Positions 17,497 to 26,480 are shown, counted from the first letter of the stretch. The stretch: 64,000 nucleotides of DNA from Flavobacterium aciduliphilum (GCF_003268855.1 NZ_QLSZ01000009.1:62001-126000), one strand, 5' to 3'. The notes: generated from the letters alone by a model not told the origin. A program made the numbers and translations.

Positions 17497-18083
17497 TATT
17501 TTTCATTTTCTTCATAATAATGTGCTAAAAATTTCTTTAAATTTTGTTTGGCTCTAAAAAGTAAGGATTCAACAGCCGAGAGAGACACGTTCATAATTTC
17601 TGCAATTTCATTATAACTCACCTGTTCTAACTTGTGCAATACATAAGCCGTTCGTTGCTGTTCGGGTAGTAAATCAATCGCTTGAAAAAGTATTGCAGCA
17701 CGCTCCTTATTTTCCATCTGAATTCCTGGGTGAACAAAATCGGAATGATTTTCAAGCGCTTTTTCACCATCCGAAGAAAAAATAGATTTAAATACGCCAA
17801 AACGTTTTCTACGATTTCTGCTTCGTATTGTTTCCAAACATTTATTTACGGATATTCTATAAATCCATGTTGAAAGCGACGATTCTGCTTTAAACTGATG
17901 GATGTTCAAATGTATTGTGATGAAAATTTCTTGTGTTACATCTTCAGCATCTTCCATATTTTGAAGCATTCCAATACAAGTATTATATACTTTTTTGGAA
18001 AATAAATCCACCAACAATTGGAACGCTTTGTCATCGTTCTTTTTTAATTGGGCTATGATTTCTTTTTCTTCTGAATGCTGCAT
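17496..18083 (-). CDS. ECF-type RNA polymerase sigma factor heading the metal operon
   Basis: A 195-residue ECF sigma factor. Region 2: MLQNMEDAEDVTQEIFITIH and STWIYRISVNKCLETIRSRN. Region 4: LPEQQRTAYVLHKLEQVSYN then EIAEIMNVSLSAVESLLFRA. It is the first of six same-strand genes with gaps or overlaps from 36 nt down to -14 nt (sigma, anti-sigma, CnrX-like, MbnP-like, MbnH-like, YHYH). A TAnnTTTG box lies about 87 nt upstream on the same strand (18170-18177), and the 14-nt motif AACGCAAGTTTTTT lies closer. Both housekeeping and self-directed transcription are possible. Confidence 0.92.
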   Translation of the reverse strand: MQHSEEKEIIAQLKKNDDKAFQLLVDLFSKKVYNTCIGMLQNMEDAEDVTQEIFITIHLNIHQFKAESSLSTWIYRISVNKCLETIRSRNRRKRFGVFKSIFSSDGEKALENHSDFVHPGIQMENKERAAILFQAIDLLPEQQRTAYVLHKLEQVSYNEIAEIMNVSLSAVESLLFRAKQNLKKFLAHYYEENEK

Positions 18084-18108
18084 ATTTTTTTTTAGATGTG
18101 AATTTGAT

Positions 18109-18122
18109 AAAAAACTTGCGTT
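18109..18122 (-). promoter_or_regulatory. Repeated 14-nt motif, copy upstream of the operon's sigma gene
   Basis: The minus strand reads AACGCAAGTTTTTT, ending 25 nt before the sigma ATG. It is identical to the motif before the anti-sigma gene. Similar placement before two start codons in one operon argues for a regulatory role rather than chance. Confidence 0.4.
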
Positions 18123-18169
18123 AATGTACCGAAAATTCGAAAAACCATTCTTTGGTATTTTTATTATTT

Positions 18170-18177
18170 CAAATATA
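18170..18177 (-). promoter_or_regulatory. Bacteroidota -7 box upstream of the metal operon
   Basis: The minus strand reads TATATTTG, a full TAnnTTTG match. Transcription would start near 18166, giving a leader of roughly 80 nt. No exact -33 TTTG is seen (TTTAG at a similar distance). Confidence 0.45.
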
Positions 18178-18242
18178 AACTAAAATTAGTACTAAATAGA
18201 TTTTGTGATTGGTTCAACAGTTATTCGCAACAGAGAAATGAT

Positions 18243-18250
18243 TATCTTTG
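18243..18250 (+). promoter_or_regulatory. Promoter -7 box of uvrA
   Basis: TATCTTTG matches TAnnTTTG. Transcription would begin near 18254, so the uvrA start must be downstream of this, at 18271 or 18292, not further upstream. Confidence 0.6.
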
Positions 18251-18270
18251 CGAAAATTCGTTTTTTTCTT

Positions 18271-21072
18271 ATGATTCCAGAAGATCTTTCAATGCTAGAG
18301 CCTAAAAAAAACATCCTAATAAAAGGGGCTGCCATCCACAATTTGAAAAATTTAGACGTGGCTATTCCACGCAATCAACTTGTAGTTATTACTGGACTAT
18401 CGGGTTCTGGAAAATCGTCTTTAGCTTTTGACACATTGTATGCAGAAGGACAACGTCGTTATGTAGAAAGTTTATCATCGTATGCTCGTCAATTTTTGGG
18501 TCGACTAGACAAACCGAAAGTAGAATACATCAAAGGAATTGCCCCTGCTATTGCTATTGAACAAAAAGTAAACACGACCAATGCGCGTTCAACAGTGGGA
18601 ACTTCGACAGAAATATATGATTACCTAAAACTACTATTTGCACGCATTGGAAAAACCGTGTCTCCAATTTCGGGTAATGAGGTACAAAAAGATACGGTAA
18701 CCGATGTCATAGAAAAAGTAAAAACATTTGAATACGATAGCCGTTGGTTGCTCCTAGCGCCAATTCATCTGGAAGAAGGAAGAAAACTCGAAGACAAACT
18801 CAAAGTTCTTTTACAACAGGGTTTTGCACGTATCTTGGTTAATAACGACATGGTGCGTTTAGACAACCTTGACCAACACACGTTAGATAACAAAGATATT
18901 TTATTGATTATTGATCGAATTATCGTAAAAGAGGATGAGGAATTTTACAATCGCCTCTCTGATGCAGTACAAACGGCCTTCTATGAAGGGAAAGGAATTT
19001 GTTATTTGCAAGCCGTAAATGACTCTTCTCGAATAGAATTTAGCACAAACTTTGAACTGGATGGCATGACTTTTTTAGAGCCTAACATTCATCTTTTCAG
19101 TTTTAACAATCCCTATGGAGCCTGTCCAACTTGCGAAGGATATGGATCTGTTATTGGTATTGATGAAGATTTGGTTATTCCAAATACGGCATTGTCAATT
19201 TTTGAATACGCTATTGCCCCTTGGCGAGGTGAGAGTATGGGATGGTATCGTGACGAATTGGTAAACAAAGCTTATAAATTTGATTTTCCGATTCATAAAC
19301 CTTATTTTGAACTTTCGCAAGAACAAAAAGATCTCGTTTGGAACGGAAATCAATATTTTCAAGGATTGCATGATTTTTTTAAAGAACTTGAAGAAAAAAA
19401 TTATAAAATTCAAAATCGGGTGATGTTGTCACGCTATCGTGGAAAAACGAAATGCAACACATGCAAAGGAAAACGACTTCGAACCGAAGCTAATTATATT
19501 CAAGTAGGTGGAAAAACGATTTCCGACTTGGTCGACATGCCCATTCGTCGTTTAATAGAATTTTTCAAATCGTTAGAACTATCCGATTATGACAAAAGGG
19601 TTGCTAATCGATTACTTATTGAAATCAATAATCGTTTGGCATTTCTCAGTAATGTGGGATTAGATTATTTAACATTAAATCGAAATTCCGCTACGCTTTC
19701 AGGTGGTGAATCACAACGCATTAATTTGGCTACCTCTTTGGGAAGTAGTTTGGTGGGTTCCATGTATATTTTAGACGAACCCAGTATTGGTTTGCATCCA
19801 AAAGATACCGAACTCTTGATTGGAGTTTTAAAAAATCTTCGGGATTTAGGAAATACGGTTATCGTTGTGGAACATGATGAAGACCTTATGAGACAAGCCG
19901 ATAGGATTATCGATATCGGACCTGAGGCGGGTACACACGGTGGGACTCTTGTAGCGCAAGGAAAATTTGATGAAATTTTGAAATCGAACTCCTTGACAGC
20001 ACACTATTTGAATGGTACTTTAGAAATTAAAGCCCCAAAAACACGACGAAAATGGAACACCTACATTGATATTTTAGGAGCTCGTGAAAACAACTTACGA
20101 AATCTAGATGTACGTTTCCCTTTGGAATGTCTAACGGTTATTACTGGTGTCTCTGGTAGCGGAAAAAGTACACTGGTAAAGAAAATTCTCTTTCCTGCTA
20201 TTCAAAAAAAATTAGAAGGCGTTGGAGAAAAAGCGGGACAGTTTAGCGATATGCAAGGTCATTATCAACGCATTCATCACATCGAATATGTCGACCAAAA
20301 TCCCATTGGACGAAGTTCACGTTCTAATCCTGTAACCTACATCAAAGCCTATGACGATATTCGAGACTTGTTTTCGAAATCAAAATTATCTAAAATTAGA
20401 GGGTATCAACCCAAACATTTTTCGTTTAATGTTGACGGAGGACGATGTGAAACTTGTAAGGGAGATGGTTCCATTAATGTGGAAATGGTATTCATGGCTG
20501 ACGTCGAATTACCTTGTGAGACATGTTGTGGAAAAAGGTTCAAAAAAGAGATTCTTGAAGTGACCTTTGAAGATAAAAACATCGACGATATTCTCACCAT
20601 GACTATAGATGAAGCGATAGCCTTTTTCAGTGAACACAAACAAACCAAAATCATTCAAAAATTACAACCCTTGCAAGATGTAGGTCTGGGATATGTTCAA
20701 TTAGGACAATCGTCTTCCACACTTTCAGGTGGTGAAGCGCAACGCATAAAATTGGCTTCTTTTCTTGTGAAAGGAACTACCAAAGACAAAGCCTTATTTG
20801 TGTTTGACGAACCCACCACAGGATTGCATTTTCATGATATAAAAAAACTATTAGCTTCCTTCGATGCCTTACTAGATAAAGGACATTCAATCCTTGTGGT
20901 AGAGCACAATCTCGATTTAATAAAATGTGCCGATTGGATTATTGATTTAGGACCCGAAGGCGGTGAAAATGGAGGTACTCTTTTAGCAGAAGGTACGCCA
21001 GAAGATATCGTTAAAAACAAACAATCGATTACGGGAACATATTTGAAGGAGAAGTTAATTAAAAAAAACTGA
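18271..21072 (+). CDS. uvrA: Excinuclease ABC subunit A
   Basis: About 933 residues, the usual UvrA length. UvrA is the damage-recognition ATPase of nucleotide excision repair and loads UvrB. Two ABC ATPase modules are seen, with Walker A motifs GLSGSGKSSLAFDT and GVSGSGKSTLVKK and two LSGGE signatures (ATLSGGESQRI, TLSGGEAQRI). Zinc-finger pairs are CPTCEGYG/CNTCKGKR in the first half and CETCKGDG/CETCCGKR in the second. Start: ATG at 18271 follows a TATCTTTG box; an in-frame GTG at 18205 lies before the likely transcription start and is rejected, and ATG 18292 is an alternative. The gene is divergent from the sigma operon. Confidence 0.96.
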   Translation: MIPEDLSMLEPKKNILIKGAAIHNLKNLDVAIPRNQLVVITGLSGSGKSSLAFDTLYAEGQRRYVESLSSYARQFLGRLDKPKVEYIKGIAPAIAIEQKVNTTNARSTVGTSTEIYDYLKLLFARIGKTVSPISGNEVQKDTVTDVIEKVKTFEYDSRWLLLAPIHLEEGRKLEDKLKVLLQQGFARILVNNDMVRLDNLDQHTLDNKDILLIIDRIIVKEDEEFYNRLSDAVQTAFYEGKGICYLQAVNDSSRIEFSTNFELDGMTFLEPNIHLFSFNNPYGACPTCEGYGSVIGIDEDLVIPNTALSIFEYAIAPWRGESMGWYRDELVNKAYKFDFPIHKPYFELSQEQKDLVWNGNQYFQGLHDFFKELEEKNYKIQNRVMLSRYRGKTKCNTCKGKRLRTEANYIQVGGKTISDLVDMPIRRLIEFFKSLELSDYDKRVANRLLIEINNRLAFLSNVGLDYLTLNRNSATLSGGESQRINLATSLGSSLVGSMYILDEPSIGLHPKDTELLIGVLKNLRDLGNTVIVVEHDEDLMRQADRIIDIGPEAGTHGGTLVAQGKFDEILKSNSLTAHYLNGTLEIKAPKTRRKWNTYIDILGARENNLRNLDVRFPLECLTVITGVSGSGKSTLVKKILFPAIQKKLEGVGEKAGQFSDMQGHYQRIHHIEYVDQNPIGRSSRSNPVTYIKAYDDIRDLFSKSKLSKIRGYQPKHFSFNVDGGRCETCKGDGSINVEMVFMADVELPCETCCGKRFKKEILEVTFEDKNIDDILTMTIDEAIAFFSEHKQTKIIQKLQPLQDVGLGYVQLGQSSSTLSGGEAQRIKLASFLVKGTTKDKALFVFDEPTTGLHFHDIKKLLASFDALLDKGHSILVVEHNLDLIKCADWIIDLGPEGGENGGTLLAEGTPEDIVKNKQSITGTYLKEKLIKKN

Positions 21073-21089
21073 TTGTTTTTTACAATCAG
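21069..21089 (-). terminator. Terminator of the punA transcript
   Basis: An 8-bp stem (CTGATTGT with ACAATCAG) around a T-rich loop. On the minus strand it is followed by a run of T, so it suits transcripts coming from punA. The uvrA stop codon lies within the stem. Confidence 0.65.
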
Positions 21090-21120
21090 GCTCAGTTAGT
21101 AAACCAAAGTTTACGGTTAT

Positions 21121-21936
21121 TTATTCGTATTGTTTAATCAATTCTTTAATTAACAAGCGTACTTGTGGTTCTACTTTTTCAGCGGCTTTTAATACTTCGG
21201 CATGATTAACTTCTTCTATATTATCCTCATCCCCCATATCTGTAATAACTGATAATCCAAAGGTTTCGAGATTCATGTGACGCGCTACAATAACTTCAGG
21301 TACTGTAGACATTCCAACACAATCGGCTCCAATATTTTTAACCATTCTATATTCTGATAATGTCTCAAAAGTAGGTCCTTGCAATCCCATATAAACCCCG
21401 TCATGTACTTCTATTTGATGTTCGCTCGCAATTTTTTTAGTTTGAGCAATCATCGCTCTGCTGTATGGCTCACTCATGTTGACAAATCTAGGACCGAAAC
21501 GTTCGTCATTTCTACCTCGAAGGGGATGTTCTGGCATCATATTAATATGATCATGGATAAGCACGATAGAACCAACCTCATAGTTTGGATTCACACCTCC
21601 TGAAGCATTGGAAACAATTAATTTAGAAATCCCTAAATATTTCATTACGCGCACAGGAAAAGTCACTTGTTTCATATCGTACCCTTCATAAAAATGAAAA
21701 CGCCCCTGCATGGCAACCACTTTTTTAGTACCAATGGTTCCAAAAACCAAAGCTCCTTTATGCCCTTGAACTGTCGACACAGGAAAATTTGGAATCGAGT
21801 CGTAGGGTAACGTGTGTTCGATTACTATATCGTCTGTAAAACTTCCTAACCCTGACCCTAAAATCACGCCATATTCTGGAGTAAAATTTGTTTTTGCTTT
21901 GATAAATTCAACGGTCTCTTGTACTTGTTCCCACAT
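21121..21936 (-). CDS. punA: Purine-nucleoside phosphorylase
   Basis: A 271-residue trimeric-type purine nucleoside phosphorylase, which splits inosine or guanosine with phosphate in purine salvage. Motifs: GVILGSGLGSFTDDI (phosphate site), VSTVQGHKGALVFGTI, MQGRFHFYEGYD, LIVSNASGGVN, and MSTVPEVIVARHMN (substrate site). Its first 29 nt overlap the 3' end of lpxK in another frame, and no other start fits the conserved N-terminus, so the overlap is probably real and couples the two genes. Confidence 0.95.
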   Translation of the reverse strand: MWEQVQETVEFIKAKTNFTPEYGVILGSGLGSFTDDIVIEHTLPYDSIPNFPVSTVQGHKGALVFGTIGTKKVVAMQGRFHFYEGYDMKQVTFPVRVMKYLGISKLIVSNASGGVNPNYEVGSIVLIHDHINMMPEHPLRGRNDERFGPRFVNMSEPYSRAMIAQTKKIASEHQIEVHDGVYMGLQGPTFETLSEYRMVKNIGADCVGMSTVPEVIVARHMNLETFGLSVITDMGDEDNIEEVNHAEVLKAAEKVEPQVRLLIKELIKQYE

Positions 21937-22924
21937 ATTGTTCTATTATTCTATTAAAATCAGTGCCTTTAGAGATAAATTTAGATTGGATTGGTAGGTA
22001 AAAAAGTGATTTTAAATCGTATTTTTTCAATCGAACGTAATCTTTCTCGGTGGTGATTATGAGTTTATTTTTTGCTTTATTTCGTATTTTATTACAATCT
22101 TCCTCTGAAAAATGATGATGATCGGGGTATATCAACACCGTATTTTGTTCAGCTTGCAAATATGCAAAAAAAGGTTCAGGCTTTGCAATACCCGCTACAA
22201 GTAATTTATCAACAACCCTAATATCTTCTACTTGTTTTGATGTTTGTGTATTGTAAATCTTGTCATCATAATCTATGAAACTAAAAAAAATTGGTTTATT
22301 AAGTCCGATTTTTTTCTTTATTTCTTCTTGGGCAAGTTCTGACAAATCTTTGGGACATTTCGTGATAATTATCACATCGGCTCTTTGAGCTCCATTTCTT
22401 CCCTCACGAAGAGTTCCTGAGGGCAGCATGACATCATCGCAAAACAAATCATTAAACGCTGAAAGTAAAATATAAAATCCTGCTTTTACTTTTCGATGTT
22501 GGTAGGCATCATCAAGTAAAACAACTTCAGGTTTATCATCCCATTGAAGTAATTGTGTTATTCCGTTTTTCCTTTTCGCATCAACAGCTACCTGAATATT
22601 AGGAAACTTTTGATAAATTTGAAATGGCTCGTCTCCCAATGTTTCCACTGTAGCTTGTGAATCTGCTAAAACAAATCCTTTGGTTTTACGCTTGTAGCCT
22701 CGACTCAATATAGCTACTTTATAATTTGGAGAAAGCAAACGAATCAAATATTCTATTTGAGGTGTTTTTCCTGTGCCGCCTACACTTAAATTCCCAACGG
22801 CAATTATTGGGATATCAAAAGAATATGATTTTATAAACCCCTTATCATACATGAAATTTCTCAATGCAGTAATGCCTCCGTAAAGAAGCGCAAAAGGAAA
22901 CAAAATGATTTGAAGAAATTTCAT
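21908..22924 (-). CDS. lpxK: Tetraacyldisaccharide 4'-kinase
   Basis: A 338-residue inner-membrane kinase that adds the 4'-phosphate to the lipid A precursor. The N-terminal membrane helix (FLQIILFPFALLYGGITALR) is followed by the P-loop NLSVGGTGKTPQIEYL and by SRGYKRKTKGF and LLDDAYQHRKV, all hallmarks of LpxK. The later VDKLLVAGIAKPEPF is also typical. The length matches the family. It overlaps punA by 29 nt downstream. It is divergent from the secreted protein at 23098. Confidence 0.95.
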   Translation of the reverse strand: MKFLQIILFPFALLYGGITALRNFMYDKGFIKSYSFDIPIIAVGNLSVGGTGKTPQIEYLIRLLSPNYKVAILSRGYKRKTKGFVLADSQATVETLGDEPFQIYQKFPNIQVAVDAKRKNGITQLLQWDDKPEVVLLDDAYQHRKVKAGFYILLSAFNDLFCDDVMLPSGTLREGRNGAQRADVIIITKCPKDLSELAQEEIKKKIGLNKPIFFSFIDYDDKIYNTQTSKQVEDIRVVDKLLVAGIAKPEPFFAYLQAEQNTVLIYPDHHHFSEEDCNKIRNKAKNKLIITTEKDYVRLKKYDLKSLFYLPIQSKFISKGTDFNRIIEQYVGTSTRDR

Positions 22925-23042
22925 TGTGATATACTATCCTAACTATATTTTTGTCTTTCTCACCTAAATCAAAAGAGGTATTGACTATGCAATTGAAGAC
23001 AAAGATACAAAAACGATACGATTTGAGTTTCTAAAAAAACAA

Positions 23043-23075
23043 TTGACGTTCTAACTGACATTTTTTTTATCTTTG
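23043..23075 (+). promoter_or_regulatory. Promoter for the gene at 23098
   Basis: TTG at 23043-23045 and TATCTTTG at 23068-23075, separated by 22 nt, match the Bacteroidota promoter pattern. The predicted start near 23079 leaves a leader of about 19 nt. Confidence 0.55.
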
Positions 23076-23097
23076 AAAAGTTATTACTTGTATTGAG

Positions 23098-23661
23098 ATG
23101 AAATGGAACTATAAATTCATGTTTGTTTTTTTTCTGGGTCTTATGAGTGTTTGGGGTCAAGACCATCAAGATGCGCTTATTTTAAAAATCTTGTTAAGTA
23201 AACATTATGAAAATGAAAAAGTTATTGTAAAAAACCGGTTACAATTTTTAAGTTTCTACTGTTCAAAAGCACCAAATAATGAAGAGACTTATGAAGTGAT
23301 TAATAAAAATCCAGCTGTAAAACCTTTTGCAGAAGAATTAAAAAAACAAATTAACACCCAACTCGTAGAAGATTGGTCGAACGAATTTCATGAGATTTTT
23401 GACAATCAAAATCAATACCTCAAAAGCAAAGTGAATAACTGTTTGAGCTTAGATGAATTTCATAAAGTTTCGAAACGGTATAATGACAACAATCAACGCC
23501 TTATGATTGTAAGTAAACCTATGTATTTTGGAAAAAAATATTGCTTAGTAAAAGTAGTATTTTATCGAAATATAGAACACAATTATGGTTGTTTTTATCT
23601 TTTAGAAGAAAAGAACCATCAATGGACTATTATTGATGCTTTGAATGAATGGTCAACCTAA
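23098..23661 (+). CDS. Secreted protein of unknown function
   Basis: A 187-residue protein with a signal peptide (MKWNYKFMFVFFLGLMSVWG, probably cut near GQ). The mature part is basic and helical in its first half and has YFGKKYCLVKVVFYR and a C-terminal WTIIDALNEW. Three Cys are scattered. I do not recognise the family. It lies 21 nt upstream of the NIF3 gene and probably shares its transcript. Confidence 0.7.
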   Translation: MKWNYKFMFVFFLGLMSVWGQDHQDALILKILLSKHYENEKVIVKNRLQFLSFYCSKAPNNEETYEVINKNPAVKPFAEELKKQINTQLVEDWSNEFHEIFDNQNQYLKSKVNNCLSLDEFHKVSKRYNDNNQRLMIVSKPMYFGKKYCLVKVVFYRNIEHNYGCFYLLEEKNHQWTIIDALNEWST

Positions 23662-23682
23662 TTAGTAACGCATTACATTATC

Positions 23683-24777
23683 ATGAAAATAAAAGAAATT
23701 AGTAAGATTTTAGAAGAAATGGCCCCTTTAGCCTATGCTGAAGATTTTGACAACGTTGGTTTATTGGTTGGCAATCCCGAAAGTACTGCGACTGGAATAT
23801 TAGTTTGTCACGACGCTTTGGAATCCGTTATAGACGAAGCTGTTTTCAAAAATTGCAACATGGTAGTTTGCTTTCATCCCATTCTTTTTTCGGGTATTAA
23901 AAAAATTACAGGAAAAAATTATGTTGAAAGAGCGGTTTTGAAAGCAATAAAAAATGACATTGCGATATATGCGGTGCATACAGCTTTGGACAATCACAAA
24001 AACGGGGTAAATAAGATTTTTTGCGACGCATTAGGACTACTGAATACGAAGATATTGATTCCTAAACCACAGTTTATCCAAAAATTAGTAACCTATACAG
24101 TTCCAGAAAATGCAGAGAAACTAAGAACAGCACTCTTTGAAGCTGGAGCTGGATCAATAGGGAATTACGACAATTGCAGTTTTAATTCGATTGGTAGAGG
24201 AACGTACAGAGGTAATAAGGACAGCAATCCAACGATTGGAACTCCCCTAGTGTTTATGGAAACAGAAGAAGTAAAGATCGAAGTTACCTTTGAAAAACAT
24301 AAACAAAATACCATTCTTCAAGCTCTTTTTGCAAATCATATTTATGAAGAAGTAGCTTATGAAGTGTATGATTTACAGAATACTCATCAAAATATTGGTT
24401 TAGGGATGGTAGGCGAATTGAACTCTCCAATGTCTGAAATCGATTTTTTATCTTTTGTAAAAAAAACCATGGATTGTGGAGGAATTCGTCATTCTGCGTT
24501 ATTAGGTAAACCCATTAAAAAAGTTTCTGTTTTAGGGGGGTCGGGAAGTTTCGCCATAAAAAATGCCATCCAATCGGGGGCATCTATCTTTTTAACATCT
24601 GATTTAAAATACCATAACTTTTTTGAAGCAGAAAATCGCATCATTTTGGCCGATATTGGTCATTTTGAAAGCGAAAGATTTACAAAAAAATATATTGTTG
24701 ATTTTCTTAAAGAAAAAATCACTAATTTTGCAATCGTTTTATCAGAAGAAAATACAAATCCCGTTAAGTACTTATAA
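23683..24777 (+). CDS. NIF3/YbgI-family dinuclear metal-centre protein
   Basis: About 364 residues, the long NIF3 form with a PII-like insert at about residues 125-235 between the two metal-binding halves. Metal ligands are visible: CHDALESV and CFHPILFSG in the first half, AVHTALDNHKNGVN, and ADIGHFESE near the end. Family members form hexamers; proposed roles include metallochaperone or GTP cyclohydrolase-like activity, none certain here. Only 3 nt separate it from the coiled-coil gene, so the two form an operon, an arrangement common in Bacteria. Confidence 0.9.
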   Translation: MKIKEISKILEEMAPLAYAEDFDNVGLLVGNPESTATGILVCHDALESVIDEAVFKNCNMVVCFHPILFSGIKKITGKNYVERAVLKAIKNDIAIYAVHTALDNHKNGVNKIFCDALGLLNTKILIPKPQFIQKLVTYTVPENAEKLRTALFEAGAGSIGNYDNCSFNSIGRGTYRGNKDSNPTIGTPLVFMETEEVKIEVTFEKHKQNTILQALFANHIYEEVAYEVYDLQNTHQNIGLGMVGELNSPMSEIDFLSFVKKTMDCGGIRHSALLGKPIKKVSVLGGSGSFAIKNAIQSGASIFLTSDLKYHNFFEAENRIILADIGHFESERFTKKYIVDFLKEKITNFAIVLSEENTNPVKYL

Positions 24778-24780
24778 AAT

Positions 24781-25563
24781 ATGGCTACTACAAAAGAATT
24801 GAGTGTTGAAGAAAAATTAAGAGCACTCTACGATTTACAAATTATTGACACACGAATAGATGAAATCAGAAATGTTAGAGGTGAACTGCCATTAGAGGTG
24901 GAAGATCTTGAAGATGAAGTTGCAGGTTTAACTACTCGTTTAGAAAAATTACAATCTGATTTAGTGGTTATTGAAGACAACATTAAATCCAAAAAAGCAG
25001 CCATTGAAGAACACCAAGCAGCAATAAAAAGGTATACTGAACAACAAAAAGATGTTCGAAACAACCGTGAATTTAATGCTCTTACTAAGGAAGTTGAATT
25101 TCAAGAATTAGAAATTCAATTGGCTGAAAAACAAATTAAAGAGATGAAATCTTCTATCGAGCACAAAAAAGAAGTAATCTCAAATTCTAAAGAAAAATTA
25201 GAACAAAAATCAACTCACTTAAAACACAAGAAAGCAGAATTAGACGACATCATGTCGGAAACTCAAAAAGAAGAAGATTTTTTACTTCAGAAATCTGCCG
25301 AATTTGAAGCACTCATTGAAGAGCGATTGTTAGCTGCCTACAAAAGGATTCGTTCTAGTGTTCGAAATGGTTTGGCTGTTGTTTCTATTGAACGTGGAGC
25401 TTCTGCAGGATCATTCTTTACAATACCTCCTCAAACTCAGGTGGAAATCGCATCAAGAAAAAAAATTATTACTGATGAACATTCTGGAAGAATATTAGTA
25501 GATGCAATGCTTGCCGAAGAAGAACGAGAAAAAATAGAAAAACTATTCGCTCAAATAAATTAA
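24781..25563 (+). CDS. Coiled-coil protein of the C4-zinc-ribbon family, without zinc-binding Cys
   Basis: A 260-residue protein; residues about 10-180 form a long coiled coil. The C-terminal domain matches the family that ends in a zinc ribbon (VRNGLAVVSIERGASAG, then FTIPPQTQVEI and HSGRILVD), where other members have CxxC and CxxC. Here all four Cys positions are other residues, and the whole protein has no Cys. The fold may persist without zinc. It follows NIF3 by 3 nt; the pair is widely conserved but its joint role is unclear. A terminator hairpin follows. Confidence 0.88.
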   Translation: MATTKELSVEEKLRALYDLQIIDTRIDEIRNVRGELPLEVEDLEDEVAGLTTRLEKLQSDLVVIEDNIKSKKAAIEEHQAAIKRYTEQQKDVRNNREFNALTKEVEFQELEIQLAEKQIKEMKSSIEHKKEVISNSKEKLEQKSTHLKHKKAELDDIMSETQKEEDFLLQKSAEFEALIEERLLAAYKRIRSSVRNGLAVVSIERGASAGSFFTIPPQTQVEIASRKKIITDEHSGRILVDAMLAEEEREKIEKLFAQIN

Positions 25564-25566
25564 TCT

Positions 25567-25592
25567 AAATCCCGAATCATCGGGATTTTTTT
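25567..25592 (+). terminator. Rho-independent terminator after the NIF3 operon
   Basis: A 9-bp stem (AAATCCCGA with TCGGGATTT) with a 4-nt loop, followed by a T run up to 25592. The next gene's ATG begins at the next base, so its transcript must start inside or before the terminator, or it depends on read-through. Confidence 0.8.
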
Positions 25593-26432
25593 ATGAAAAT
25601 CAAGAAACAACAAATTATAGCCCGATTTTTAGGCCTTGGGATTAACACATTAAGCTTTGTGAATCCTAAAAAAGCTTTACAAGTTGCTTATCTATTTTTC
25701 AGCACTCCAAGAAAAGGAAAACTAGACTTTAACCAACTCCCCTCAATTCTAAAAAAAGCTACCATTGAAAAGCATAACGTTGGCTCCCATATTTATCATT
25801 CCTATGAATGGAAAGGCAATCAAGAATGTATTCTATTAGTTCACGGCTGGCAAAGCAACGCTTCACGATGGAAAATTCTTATTCCACAATTGATTGAAAC
25901 CGGAAAAACAATTGTAGCGCTTGACGGTCCTGCTCACGGATTAAGTTCTGGTAAAGAATTTAATATCCCAACCTATGTACAATTTTTAGAAGATCTCATG
26001 CCCCTTAAACAACCTACTATTATTATTGGACATTCCATAGGTGGACAGGTGATCGGTAAGTACCTCTCTACTGCATCTTATTCTTTTGAAAAAATTATCT
26101 TTTTGGGCGTTCCTTCTGATTTTAGTATCATCTTGTCAAACTACATTCAAATTTTAGGATTGAGAAAAAAAATTCATCAACAACTTATCGACTACATCCA
26201 ATTTCGTTTTGATATTGAAATCCAAGAATTCTCAACAGCACAATTTTTAAGTAATAATGACACTCCTGGAATCCTTTTTCACGATGAAATAGACGATGTT
26301 GTCCCTATTGAAGAAGCTTTTAAAATTCATAAATCATGGAAAAATGCCCAATTAATTACTACAAAAAACCTAGGGCACAGCATGCATGACTCAAAACTAT
26401 ATCAAGACCTTATATCCTTTATCCAAAATTAA
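25593..26432 (+). CDS. Alpha/beta hydrolase
   Basis: A 279-residue alpha/beta-fold protein. LLVHGWQSNASRW forms the oxyanion loop, IIGHSIGGQVIG is the nucleophile elbow (Ser near residue 152), HDEIDDVVPIEEA contains the likely acid, and NLGHSMHDS the likely His. The N-terminus has a short hydrophobic stretch of unclear role. The substrate is unknown. The start directly abuts the T run of a terminator, and no ribosome site is visible; an internal start would remove part of the conserved N-terminus. Confidence 0.85.
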   Translation: MKIKKQQIIARFLGLGINTLSFVNPKKALQVAYLFFSTPRKGKLDFNQLPSILKKATIEKHNVGSHIYHSYEWKGNQECILLVHGWQSNASRWKILIPQLIETGKTIVALDGPAHGLSSGKEFNIPTYVQFLEDLMPLKQPTIIIGHSIGGQVIGKYLSTASYSFEKIIFLGVPSDFSIILSNYIQILGLRKKIHQQLIDYIQFRFDIEIQEFSTAQFLSNNDTPGILFHDEIDDVVPIEEAFKIHKSWKNAQLITTKNLGHSMHDSKLYQDLISFIQN

Positions 26433-26480
26433 AATAAATAGGTTTGATTTTCAAAAAGGTTTAAAATCGATGCAATTTCA

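Noticed and set aside
18205..18270. Longer uvrA N-terminus from GTG 18205
   Set aside because: A TATCTTTG promoter box lies inside the extension, so it would not be transcribed, and the family does not have the extra residues.
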